Shown: positions 45,113 to 53,499 of the stretch, one piece after another
Layout of the letters: each line of letters begins with the position of its first letter
How positions within the stretch are numbered: position 1 is the stretch's first letter
Assembly (NCBI GenBank): GCA_002452815.1
Contig: DKFM01000015.1
Location: 93,799-157,798 of the forward strand
Reading direction: 5' to 3'
DNA length: 64,000 bases
Origin: Rhodobacteraceae bacterium UBA6796
GTDB taxonomy: Bacteria > Pseudomonadota > Alphaproteobacteria > Rhodobacterales > Rhodobacteraceae
Made by a program: the position numbers and the translations under genes
Notes under the pieces: model-generated
The model's input: the letters and a program-made list of their open reading frames with translations, nothing else
What the model was told of the DNA's origin: nothing
Database searches by the model: none

Positions 45113-46846
45113 TCATTTGCCGAGCACCCGCTTCAGCGCCCGAACCTTTGTCGGCCCGAGAAGGTTTTTGACCATGTGCTTGGCATCGCCTGACAGGTTT
45201 GATTCAAGATTTTTGATCGTCTTCAGCGCGTTGCTTTCATCCTCCGCGTCCACGAAGGCCTCGACCAGGAGCGGGCGGGCGGCCTGTTCGGGCGACAACA
45301 GGCGCGCGGCGATCTGCGCGCTTTCCTGCTTGCCCCGGAAGGCGAGATAATCGAGCCCCAGCGCCTCGGCATAGCCTTTCACCAGATCGGGCGACATCCG
45401 ACCGAAATGCCCGTCCGCCGCGATAAAGGCATTCGCATCCGCGCCGAACTGAGAACCGGGGTGGTTGTGCTGGGTGAATTCGGTGCCCTTGCCGTTGTTG
45501 ACCAGCAAGATCCGCACGTTCTTGCCCAGATGGCGATTACCCAGCACGTTCATGTCGTAAAAGAACGCCAGATCGCCCGTCACCAGGAAATAGAGCCGGT
45601 CTGGATCGGCCAGCGCCGCCCCCACCAGCGAGGACATGCAGCCGTCGATGCCAAAACCCCCGGTATTCGAGGCCGCGCGAACCCCTTCGGGCAGGTCGAA
45701 GAAATTCCATGCCCGCAGGCTGTTCAGGATCGCGAAATGCACCACCGAGCCCTTGGGCACCTGTGCGGCGAATTGTGAAGCGATCCAGAGATTCGAGAAG
45801 GGCAGATCGGGCACCAGCGCACGCTTTTGCGCCAGCAGCATCTTGCAGGTCTCGTAGTATTTGGTCTCGCCCGCTTTGCCTTGCGTGTAATGTTCGAAGA
45901 ACTGCCGCTCGGGCATTTCAAAGACATGGCGCAGCTTGCGGAACGTGTCGCGGATTTCGCCATCAGGGCTGACCCGCCAAACCGTCTTGCGCGGGATCTT
46001 GTGGCTTTCGTAATCGCCCGAGACCTCGCCAAGGTGGATCAGCACGTCGGGCCGGATCGCGGATTGATTGGCCCGCTCCTGCCCGCCGATCAATGCCGAC
46101 TGAACCCGGTATTTTCCGTGATAGCCGCTGGTATGATCGCAGAAGACTGCCGCGTCATGAACCTCGCAGAAGCGTTCGATCGCGGCGGTTTCTCCCGCGC
46201 CGAAGGCACGGTGTGCGCCGATGAAGATGGCCACCCGCCCCTTGAGTTCGGGCAGGGTATCACCCCACCCCCAGCGATCGACCTTGCGATAGCTTGGCAA
46301 CTCCTTGACCGAGAAATCGCGGCTGTAGGTCGTGGGCAGATTGATATGCACGGGCCCGCCGCCATGGCGTTTCAGTTCAAGGATCGCGCGATTGACCTTC
46401 ATCTCGCATTCCCAAACCTCCTCGGCATCGCGGACCAGAGGCAGGTCGACGCTGAGTTTGACAACATCGGCCGGCATCGAGCTGCGGTCGATGACTTGGG
46501 CAACGTGATGCCCCGGGCGGCCCCTTCCCTGCATCGAGGTCAATGCCAGAACAGGCAATTTGCGATAATACGCCTCGGTCAACCCAGGCATGTAATTGCG
46601 CGACGCCGTGGCGCCGGTGCAACTCAACACGACTGGCTCGCCTGTCTCGGCCGCCAGTCCGCCAGCCATATAGGCCCCAGAACGTTCATCCACGGCCGAA
46701 AACATCTCGAAGAACGGATCGGACTGAACACTGCCGACAAACGCCATATTGGTTGTGCCCGGCGACGCGACAACCCTGCGGATACCATGCGCCTTGAGCA
46801 GCGCGATCACGATCTGAGCTTGTTTTTCATCGGTGTAATGCGTCAC
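45113..46846 (-). CDS. Thiamine pyrophosphate-dependent enzyme (MenD/acetolactate synthase-like)
   Basis: A 577-residue TPP enzyme. The N-terminal pyrimidine-binding domain has VVASPGTTNMAFVG and the catalytic Glu region SAVDERSGAYMAGGLA; the C-terminal PP-binding domain carries GGFGIDGCMSSLVGAAL, VTGDLAFFYD and the metal site VNNGKGTEF. It resembles MenD-type enzymes but no other menaquinone gene is present. In a sugar locus a TPP enzyme may add a two-carbon unit to a keto-sugar, as YerE does in branched-sugar synthesis, or make a small acyl precursor; both are inferences. It overlaps the following epimerase gene by four bases. Confidence 0.8.
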   Translation of the reverse strand: MTHYTDEKQAQIVIALLKAHGIRRVVASPGTTNMAFVGSVQSDPFFEMFSAVDERSGAYMAGGLAAETGEPVVLSCTGATASRNYMPGLTEAYYRKLPVLALTSMQGRGRPGHHVAQVIDRSSMPADVVKLSVDLPLVRDAEEVWECEMKVNRAILELKRHGGGPVHINLPTTYSRDFSVKELPSYRKVDRWGWGDTLPELKGRVAIFIGAHRAFGAGETAAIERFCEVHDAAVFCDHTSGYHGKYRVQSALIGGQERANQSAIRPDVLIHLGEVSGDYESHKIPRKTVWRVSPDGEIRDTFRKLRHVFEMPERQFFEHYTQGKAGETKYYETCKMLLAQKRALVPDLPFSNLWIASQFAAQVPKGSVVHFAILNSLRAWNFFDLPEGVRAASNTGGFGIDGCMSSLVGAALADPDRLYFLVTGDLAFFYDMNVLGNRHLGKNVRILLVNNGKGTEFTQHNHPGSQFGADANAFIAADGHFGRMSPDLVKGYAEALGLDYLAFRGKQESAQIAARLLSPEQAARPLLVEAFVDAEDESNALKTIKNLESNLSGDAKHMVKNLLGPTKVRALKRVLGK

Positions 46847-47928
46847 GACGGCCTCAATTTTTCGATCAGCCCGAGCGGGATATTCCGGTAGGCTAGATAA
46901 CTGATTTTCCTCTTCAATCCCTGAAATTCGCTCAGGGCTGCATGTTCGCGCGCGGCACGATCACGCAGCGCCTCGCCGCGCGAATTCAGGGCAAGGAAAC
47001 CTCCCCCTGAAAGCTGCACTCGAAACTGCGCCGCTAGCGCCAAACGGGGATCGCGAACCTTGTCCAGATCGACAAGAGCACCGACTTTCGAAGGATCGAA
47101 GCGGCGATCATACATGCGATCGTAACGCACCTGTGGAACCGAGTTGGCGGCTTGGCAAAAGCTCTCGACATCTTGCAAAAACACCCCCGGTCGATGCCCA
47201 AGATGCGCCTCCAACTCGTCGAGGTAAAGCTCCAGCACCTCTCCCCAAGTCATCGCTTGCCGTGCCGTCAGGTTGAAATCCTCGCCCAAGGCTGCCGAAT
47301 TTCCAACAAGCGCCGCGATCATGCGTGCCACATCGGCCCCGGCGGTCAGCGTGGTCCATTTCTTCAGCATTGGTCCGCAGAACACGATGCTGCGCCCCTT
47401 CAGCGCCCGGTAGAGCCACGTTTCCTTTTCGAGCGTTCCAAGCTGGAATCGGGCATCGCCGAACGTGATGTAAGGGCGCACGATCGTCCAGTTCGACCGC
47501 CCCGATGCGCGCAACAGATCTTCCTGACGTGCCTTGGCAAGCGCATATTCGTCGGTGGCGAGAAAGGCGGCGTCCGTCGAAAGATCAAGCAACCTGGCCG
47601 AACGCTCGGTCAGCGGCACATCCGATTGAGCGAAGACACGCCCCGAACTCAGGTAGACATACTGTCCCGTCGCATCCAAGAGCATGTCCCTGTGCGCGCG
47701 AAAGGTCGCGGTGTCGTGGACCATGAAATCGACGACGACATCCCAATGCTCGCGCAAGATCCCCTTCAAGAATTCGCCGTCACGGGCGTTACCCTGCACA
47801 TAGCGCAGCCCCGCAGATGCCGGTCGCGCATGGCGACTGGTAACGACCAATTCGTGCCCTGCCCGGACGAGTTCCCGAGCCAACTGGCTACCTATCGCCC
47901 CGGTCGCGCCTAATGCCAAAATCTTCAT
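46843..47928 (-). CDS. NAD-dependent epimerase/dehydratase family protein
   Basis: The ATG at 47928 gives 361 residues of an extended SDR: N-terminal NAD motif ILALGATGAIGSQLARELV, YVYLSSGRVFAQSDVPLTE and the probable catalytic YALAKARQED (YxxxK). It lies between and overlaps the TPP-enzyme and flippase genes by four bases each, so the three are co-translated. Substrate is unknown; acting on the same keto-sugar as the TPP enzyme is the simplest idea. The frame upstream of 47928 is a shadow of the flippase. Confidence 0.82.
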   Translation of the reverse strand: MKILALGATGAIGSQLARELVRAGHELVVTSRHARPASAGLRYVQGNARDGEFLKGILREHWDVVVDFMVHDTATFRAHRDMLLDATGQYVYLSSGRVFAQSDVPLTERSARLLDLSTDAAFLATDEYALAKARQEDLLRASGRSNWTIVRPYITFGDARFQLGTLEKETWLYRALKGRSIVFCGPMLKKWTTLTAGADVARMIAALVGNSAALGEDFNLTARQAMTWGEVLELYLDELEAHLGHRPGVFLQDVESFCQAANSVPQVRYDRMYDRRFDPSKVGALVDLDKVRDPRLALAAQFRVQLSGGGFLALNSRGEALRDRAAREHAALSEFQGLKRKISYLAYRNIPLGLIEKLRPS

Positions 47929-49517
47929 GGTTTTCCTTGGGACTTCGACAACTTCCGCCTGATCGCTGAAAGGATGAACGCTCTTTCGCGCGCCGACAAG
48001 CCAAACATCCCGATCACGAATACCGGAAGGGCAAATACCAGCGCAACAGCCCCCAAAGAAACCACACCGGGCATCAGACGGGCCGCTTGCGGCACAAATT
48101 GCAGCAGGCCAAAAACTGCCCCGCTGGAAACGGTGACCACAAGGAAAACCGGAACCAGCACCGAACGGGTGTAGGGGCCGAGCGGCAGGCCGACCAAAAG
48201 CCGGGTGATCCAGAGCCGCGCCGCGAGCATCAACAGGTTGATCACGATTGCAATGACGTAGACGACATAGGCTGCGGCCCCAAACTTGATCGCCACCCAG
48301 GACAGGATCAGCACCAAGGCCTGCAAGGTGCCCAGGACCAGCTCGTAAAGCCGAACCCGCCCCGTCGCCCGCACCGCCGTCATCAAGGGCAGGCTGATCG
48401 CCACAATGGCGTTTTCGATCAGCGCGAGCTGGGTGAACAGCACAGTCTCGGTCGGCGGATTGCCCAACCACAGGTGCAAAATCCCCGGTGCAGTCGCGAT
48501 TACCGGCAGCGTAGCCATCCAGACCAGAAAGAACGTGACCTTGGAGCCGAAATGGATCAGCTCGGCGGTTTGCTCATGCTCGCCCGCCGCATAGGCCTTG
48601 ATGATCGGTGGCTGCAGCGCCAGCGAGAAGTTGCGTGAAAAGGTGAGGATCTGTGCGCCGACCGAAGTCGAAATCGCCCGCGCCGCCACCGTCGCCGGGT
48701 TGAAGGCCTGGTTGACGAGGATGGTGACGGCCTGATTGCGGCTGACCGTCGTGATCTGGCCGAAGATCGTCCAGCCGCTGAACCCCAGCATCTCGCGCAG
48801 GAGCGGGACTTCGAGCGAAATCCCCCGCCAGCGGCATTCTTCGTAGCGCCGGTAGCTATAAGCAAAGAAATTCAGCGCCAGGATCAGCGCCACCCCCGCG
48901 AAAAGGGCGCCATAGAGCACGAGGTGATCGGTGGCGAAAAACGTCAGCGTCACCGCCGCCGCGAGGCGCAAGATCGCATCGAGAACCGAAATCAACGCGA
49001 AGGCATGCATGTCCTCATGGGCCATGATCACCGACGAATGGAAGGTCGAGAACAGGCTGAAAACAAAGGCAAGGCCAAGCAGCTGATAAAGGATCTGTGC
49101 GGCGGCGAAACGCTCGGGCGCAATCACCAGCTCATGACCGACGAACCAGAGCCCTATGGTCTCGAAGCCGACGATCGACACGACCGCCGCGAGCAGGGTC
49201 AGCACGAGCCCGGCATCGTGGACCTGCTTGAGCGAAAACCGGGAATCGTTGCCCATCGCGAAGGCAAAGAACCGCTGCACCATCGTGTTGAGCGAGATCG
49301 TTAGGAAAGACCCGATCATCACCACGTTCAGGATCACATTGTAGAGGGCGAAATCTTCGACCCCCAGATTCTTCAGGATCACCCGGATCGTGTAGAGATT
49401 GATGAAGATGATGAAAATCTGACGCGCAAAGAGCGCCACGGTGTTCTTTGCCAGCCGAGATGTCTGTTTTTGAGCCAATTCTATCTCGATCTTGTAAATG
49501 ATTTCGTCGCCGCGCAC
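47925..49517 (-). CDS. Polysaccharide flippase (Wzx/MATE-like)
   Basis: An integral membrane protein of about 530 residues with 12-14 hydrophobic helices. It starts NTVALFARQIFIIFINLYTIRVIL and contains ISLNTMVQRFFAFAMG, with the strongly hydrophobic C-terminal half usual for polysaccharide-transport proteins of the MVF/PST class. It would flip the lipid-linked repeat unit to the periplasm for Wzy. The start is uncertain: GTG at 49517 or TTG at 49478 are reasonable; the frame is open to 49601. Coupled to the epimerase gene by a four-base overlap. Confidence 0.85.
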   Translation of the reverse strand: MRGDEIIYKIEIELAQKQTSRLAKNTVALFARQIFIIFINLYTIRVILKNLGVEDFALYNVILNVVMIGSFLTISLNTMVQRFFAFAMGNDSRFSLKQVHDAGLVLTLLAAVVSIVGFETIGLWFVGHELVIAPERFAAAQILYQLLGLAFVFSLFSTFHSSVIMAHEDMHAFALISVLDAILRLAAAVTLTFFATDHLVLYGALFAGVALILALNFFAYSYRRYEECRWRGISLEVPLLREMLGFSGWTIFGQITTVSRNQAVTILVNQAFNPATVAARAISTSVGAQILTFSRNFSLALQPPIIKAYAAGEHEQTAELIHFGSKVTFFLVWMATLPVIATAPGILHLWLGNPPTETVLFTQLALIENAIVAISLPLMTAVRATGRVRLYELVLGTLQALVLILSWVAIKFGAAAYVVYVIAIVINLLMLAARLWITRLLVGLPLGPYTRSVLVPVFLVVTVSSGAVFGLLQFVPQAARLMPGVVSLGAVALVFALPVFVIGMFGLSARERAFILSAIRRKLSKSQGKP

Positions 49518-49619
49518 TGCAGAAGCGCCGCATCTTTGCTTTTCATGACCCGAGACACGGGCCACGCAAGCCCGCCCGAACCTATCATCGCGGCCGGACA
49601 ATACTGCCGCAACATCTCA

Positions 49620-50732
49620 CTATTTCTTTTCTGCGGCCGCAAGCGCATTGCCAAGGAAGGCGCGGGACGTGGTTCTGAGTCGAGAAATCTTCGCGGATAT
49701 AACCTCGTAATCCGGGTCTTGCGAGGCGACAGGCGGGAACGTTCCGTCCCAGTCTGTCAGGCCGTGGCCTGACAGCCCCAAGCTATCGAACAGCGAGGTG
49801 AACCGGTCCAACCCGCGCTGGCTGTTCAGAAGCGTCAGGAACGGTCTTTGGAAGATGATAGAGAAGATCGTGCCGTGGTAGGAGTCGGTCACCACGAACT
49901 CGGCATTTTCGAAAGCGGACAGCCAGTCTGGAATGCTGGTGAACGTGCGTGCCGAGGGCGAGAGAACGCGCACCGGCAGATTGCCACGCTGCGCTGCAAT
50001 TTTCGCGGCCAGATCGCGGGCCTCTTTCTGGCGGTCTAGCACATAGACCAGCACGCAAGGGCCCTGCTTCGGCCCGGCCCCCATCATGTCGCGATAATAC
50101 TCGGCCTCATGCAGCAAGGTCGGATCAAGAACAAAGCGGGTATCCTCACGCCCGAACACCTCGGAACAGATCGTCTGGCCGCTCTGCTCGCGCACCGAAA
50201 TCGCGTCAAAGCGGGACAGGCAGGCCCTGATCTCCTCGCTGCGCGCAGGAAAGGCCCAGTGGCCATGCCCAAAAGAGGCCGCATAGGCCACGCGCCGCAA
50301 CGCATCCCCCCCGAAATTGAGGAAATAATTCAGTTCGCTCCCATCCTTCTGATAGTCCATGCGCCAGACCTGATCGCTTCCGACGACAACCGTCGAAAGA
50401 CCAAGGCGCGCAATTTCGGCCTCGATGTCTCGGCCGCTGCGCACCGGTCTGGAAATCTGCGCGACACGGCTTTCGAAAAATCGCCGATGCTCGCGCGCGG
50501 CCATGGCCTTGCTGCGAATGCCGCGTAGGTCCTGCAGCGGGATCCGCGCCAGCACGGGCGAGATTCGCGCCTTCAAAGTTTCGTGTCTTGCATGCTTGTC
50601 GAGCAGCACCGGCTCACCACCCTGCTGTTTGATAGCGTCATGCAGTGCCAGCATCTGCAGGATACCACCGTAGTTGGTGCTCAACTGCAAGGTCAGAATA
50701 CCCACCCGGCCCCGTGGTCCCGATTGAACCAT
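49620..50732 (-). CDS. Polysaccharide pyruvyltransferase family protein
   Basis: AAAGGA precedes the ATG at 50732. The 370-residue protein has features of the pyruvyltransferase (PF04230-type) family: [17 protein letters not shown] at the N-terminus, [13 protein letters not shown], the [11 protein letters not shown] motif and the C-terminal [20 protein letters not shown]. These enzymes transfer a ketal-linked pyruvate from PEP to a sugar. It leads the minus-strand group pyruvyltransferase, flippase, epimerase, TPP enzyme and suggests a pyruvylated acidic glycan. Confidence 0.9.
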   Translation of the reverse strand: MVQSGPRGRVGILTLQLSTNYGGILQMLALHDAIKQQGGEPVLLDKHARHETLKARISPVLARIPLQDLRGIRSKAMAAREHRRFFESRVAQISRPVRSGRDIEAEIARLGLSTVVVGSDQVWRMDYQKDGSELNYFLNFGGDALRRVAYAASFGHGHWAFPARSEEIRACLSRFDAISVREQSGQTICSEVFGREDTRFVLDPTLLHEAEYYRDMMGAGPKQGPCVLVYVLDRQKEARDLAAKIAAQRGNLPVRVLSPSARTFTSIPDWLSAFENAEFVVTDSYHGTIFSIIFQRPFLTLLNSQRGLDRFTSLFDSLGLSGHGLTDWDGTFPPVASQDPDYEVISAKISRLRTTSRAFLGNALAAAEKK

Positions 50733-50810
50733 GCAATTTTCCTTTCTGGCGGGTGCCTACCCTCACGCCCCCACCTGCCGAATCAACCTGAAATAGTTCA
50801 CCGCAGTCTA

Positions 50811-51048
50811 GCACGCACAATCGAACGAACGCACGACGGCCTTGCCCCAGTTTTCGAAGAAGCGCGATGCACAGCCCCGCAACCACCGTCGACACAGAAA
50901 ACGGCAGGTCGACGGCCGCATCGAGCGGGCGCCGCCCGGGAAAGCGGTAGCGCACCAACACCCAGGCGAGCAGCAATCCCAGCCCGAGATTGATCGCAGC
51001 GGCCAGAAACGAGAGCCAGAGCGCGGCCCAGACACGGGAGCAGGTCAT
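50811..51048 (-). pseudogene. Fragment of sulfate ABC transporter permease CysT
   Basis: The frame from 51048 reads [38 protein letters not shown] and [10 protein letters not shown], the characteristic mid-part of CysT-type permeases (RYxFPGRRxxDAxVDLPF). It then diverges into nonsense. Both ends of the gene are missing, so this is a scrap. Confidence 0.7.
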
Positions 51049-51393
51049 CTGCTAGGCGCGTATTCCTCAGATCGGCGCCTCACATCCATTGCTTGTGGCC
51101 AGACTTGCCCTCATTCTCAATGAAACCAAAAGGTTCGGAACCCCCTCCAACGCCTATATTTCTGCCGCCTGTCAGGGCCAGAAATATGTTCTCTCCACCT
51201 TCCTGCCTTCTCGGGTCGCAGCCCAGAGCGGCTACGGAAGGTCTCGATGCGCTGGAGCCTCTCGGCTTCTTGACTGTTCTGGGTCGGCGTGTCCTTCGGA
51301 CCCATCCCCGCTGCAAGCAAGCTTGTGCGGGGCGGGTCCATTTTGCTGCCGTTCCCAAACCGTCAACCTTTCGTTTCTTGTCCAGCAGGCGGG
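51049..51393. other. Gene-free interval downstream of the integrase
   Basis: Short ORFs exist on both strands here but none shows a family motif or good ribosome site. It lies between the integrase stop and the CysT fragment and looks like degraded sequence. Confidence 0.4.
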
Positions 51394-52761
51394 TCATTCG
51401 AAGTCTTGGGGCGTCATCGCTTCCAGCCTGGCAAGCTCATCGGCCAGAGTATCAAGCGCAACCTTCTGCACATTCGGCCTGTTTTTCAGGATCCGGGCGC
51501 CGGCCTGAGCATAATGGCGATAGCTGGCGGAAACGTTCTCGGACATTTCTGGCCGCCGATGGCCTAGAATGGCCTCGATCGTCGAAGGGGCCACCTCCAG
51601 CACTTCCATCAGCGTGGCGGCAGAACGGCGCAGGTCGTGCCGGTGCCAACCTGAAGTTCCGCTTTCACGAGCGATCGCGGCATTGATGCGCTGCCAGTTT
51701 CCCAAGGTTCCCCCGCGCGAATTCGGAAAAACCAGATCGTCTGGCGTCGCACGCCCGTATCCGGGCAGACTTTTCAGCAACTCGATTGCGGCCCGCGAGA
51801 GCGGCAGGGATTGTCCGCGTGCTGCTCCGCGCGTCGTCTTGATCTGCGGCTTGTGCCAAATGTCGGAGACGAAGGAGACATCGCGCCAGCGCATCTGCAC
51901 CATCTCGTCCAACCGCGCTGCGGTCAGCAGAAGAAAGCGCATGGCGATCGGGCGCAAATCCAGTTGCGTAGGCGTGCTCATTCGCAGGCAGTCGGGCGCA
52001 GGAAAGACGAGGAGGGGCAGAACCGCGCTCAGCTCCCGCTCATCGAGCAGAACGGTTCTGACCTTGGTGATTGTCGGATCGTCCGCTGCCGGGTCATGAG
52101 TGTCGTGCAGGTCCGGCAGGTCGAGCCGCTCTGTCCGACCCGCGCCGATCTTGTGGAACTGTTTGCGCCCCGAGGCCCAGTCCAGCACCGGCGACAGATA
52201 GGCTCGAGCCCGCGAGACCTGACCGCTGGCCTTGTCTTTGGTGTGCGACTGGCGCGGCACGTGGGTGCGCATCGCTTCCACATAGTCCTCGAGCCGCAAC
52301 TCGGTTACCGGTTTGCAAAGCAGCTTGCCAAAGACATTGTCGATCCGGCGACGGGCATCGCTGCGACCCTTCGGCGACGGCTGCCAAATTTTGCGCAGAG
52401 GCGCGGTGCGCGCGGCATATTCCTCGACGACCTCGTCAAGCGTGATGTCCTTGCGCCGATGCTTTGCGCGCAGGGCATTCGTCACCAGCTCCGGCGGCTC
52501 GCCACGCTGGAAGGCGGCGCGGATCTTTGATGCTTCTTCGCGTGCCGATTTCAACGATGTTTCGGGATATGTGCCGATCGAAATGGTTTTGATCGTCCCG
52601 CCTGCGTGGCGGCCACGAAAGGCAAAGGTGACGCGCCCAGTCGCTCCAAAGCGCACGCGAAGACCAACCTGACGCGTGTCGCTATATTCAACGCGCTGCT
52701 CGGAGGTGATGCTTGCGATGAACTTGTCGGTTAGCGGGACGGCTCGGGCTGGTTTAGGCAT
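51394..52761 (-). CDS. int: Tyrosine-type integrase of the island
   Basis: A 455-residue phage-type integrase: an N-terminal DUF4102-like arm-binding domain (DKFIASITSEQRVEYSDTRQVGLRVRF), a core-binding domain at about 110-210, and a catalytic domain with Arg in LTAARLDEMVQMRW (near 280), HRHDLRRSA (near 374), LGHR and the nucleophile Tyr in SASYRHYAQAG (near 414). It recombines the 51-bp tRNA-Phe attachment sequence. It is read leftwards from 198 bases inside attR; the right arm-type repeat lies 15 bases upstream of its start, so integrase binding could also affect its own expression. Confidence 0.95.
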   Translation of the reverse strand: MPKPARAVPLTDKFIASITSEQRVEYSDTRQVGLRVRFGATGRVTFAFRGRHAGGTIKTISIGTYPETSLKSAREEASKIRAAFQRGEPPELVTNALRAKHRRKDITLDEVVEEYAARTAPLRKIWQPSPKGRSDARRRIDNVFGKLLCKPVTELRLEDYVEAMRTHVPRQSHTKDKASGQVSRARAYLSPVLDWASGRKQFHKIGAGRTERLDLPDLHDTHDPAADDPTITKVRTVLLDERELSAVLPLLVFPAPDCLRMSTPTQLDLRPIAMRFLLLTAARLDEMVQMRWRDVSFVSDIWHKPQIKTTRGAARGQSLPLSRAAIELLKSLPGYGRATPDDLVFPNSRGGTLGNWQRINAAIARESGTSGWHRHDLRRSAATLMEVLEVAPSTIEAILGHRRPEMSENVSASYRHYAQAGARILKNRPNVQKVALDTLADELARLEAMTPQDFE

Positions 52762-52775
52762 TCGATAGGAACTTT

Positions 52776-52800
52776 CGGGGTTACACCGGGGTTACAGAAT
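52776..52800 (+). repeat. Right copy of the 25-bp end repeat (putative integrase arm site)
   Basis: Two tandem 11-bp units (CGGGGTTACAC and CGGGGTTACAG) plus AAT match the left copy at 18363-18387 with one mismatch and the same orientation. It sits between the integrase start codon and attR. Confidence 0.65.
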
Positions 52801-52958
52801 GACCGATCTAGGGCGATTTTCAATGCGCGACGCTGAGCCAAGAGAGGATTTTTGTGGATATCTATTATTCCATTAAGTATTGGAAATAATTTATGAATTC
52901 CTGAATCAATGTGGTGTTTCGTGACTCGGCTTGTCAAGTCTCGGGAAGGGCATTAATG
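52801..52958. promoter_or_regulatory. AT-rich spacer between the integrase gene and attR
   Basis: This 158-bp stretch is distinctly AT-rich (for example TATTATTCCATTAAG and AAATAATTTATG) compared with the genome, and faces the integrase start. It probably holds the integrase promoter and bending sites of the attachment region. I cannot point to a definite -10/-35 pair. Confidence 0.4.
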
Positions 52959-53009
52959 GGATTGAAAATCCGCGTGTCGCTGGTTCGATTCCGGCTCTGG
53001 GCACCACTT
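52959..53009 (+). repeat. attR: 51-bp copy of the tRNA-Phe 3' end
   Basis: Identical over 51 bases to 18239-18289. The upstream half of the tRNA (acceptor 5' strand, D arm) is absent here, so this copy is not a functional tRNA. It marks the right end of the island. Confidence 0.95.
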
Positions 53010-53046
53010 TTCCAAAGACTTAGCCGAAGCGACAATCCCTTGGGTA

Positions 53047-53343
53047 TTACCTAGGGTGAGTTACTCCCCATCCGTTGGACAGGATCTGGCGAAATTTTGG
53101 TACTCGTTGCTCCTGCTGCTCGGGTCGGTTGATGTCATTTCCCTGCCAATTGGCCAGCACTGGTGGCTTCCCGCTCAGGGCTGAGTGAGGGCGTTGGTGG
53201 TTGTAGAAAGTCGTCCATTTCCGGATATTCCGAGCGCGGTACAGGTGTTCAAGATGGCTGCAAGCACTTGGCACTCTGCGACCTGACGGTCGAAGTGCCG
53301 CGCGGACAGGTGCTGCCCCAGCAAGTTGACGCAGTGCATCTTT
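53047..53343 (-). pseudogene. Mosaic of two transposase C-terminal fragments
   Basis: From the right, the frame reads CVNLLGQHLSARHFDRQVAE and CQVLAAILNTCTALG, a DDE-transposase end. At about 53235 it joins another frame reading RNIRKWTTFYNHQRPHSALSGK, an IS3-type transposase end closing at 53047. Two IS remnants are therefore fused directly outside attR. Confidence 0.65.
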
Positions 53344-53499
53344 GTTGCGGCGCGCCAGCTTCTGGATTTTTTCGCACTACCTTCTGGACAGAAATATTTT
53401 AAAGTTCAGAAGAATCCGACCGGCCGAACCACACCACAACCGGCGTTTCGGGCGCCGGCCTGCACCACGAAGGCAGAGCCCAGATTGCAGCGTCTATCG

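Larger units (their letters stand above)
18239..53009. mobile_element. About 34.8-kb genomic island in tRNA-Phe (mobilisable, polysaccharide cargo)
   Basis: The element is bounded by the exact 51-bp tRNA-derived repeats. A tyrosine integrase lies just inside the right end and paired 25-bp arm-type repeats lie inside both ends. It carries AlpA/Xis-like, MobC-like and relaxase genes but no type IV secretion genes, so it would be mobilisable rather than self-transmissible. Cargo is a surface-polysaccharide locus (29.6-50.7 kb), accessory genes and much IS debris. The internal IS and a decapitated second Mob gene show it is a composite built in several steps. Confidence 0.88.

Noticed and set aside
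51117..51341. 74-residue minus-strand ORF next to the integrase
   Set aside because: No family pattern, no ribosome site, and composition similar to other shadows.
52959..53009. Second tRNA-Phe gene
   Set aside because: Only the 3' part is present; the acceptor 5' strand and D arm are missing.
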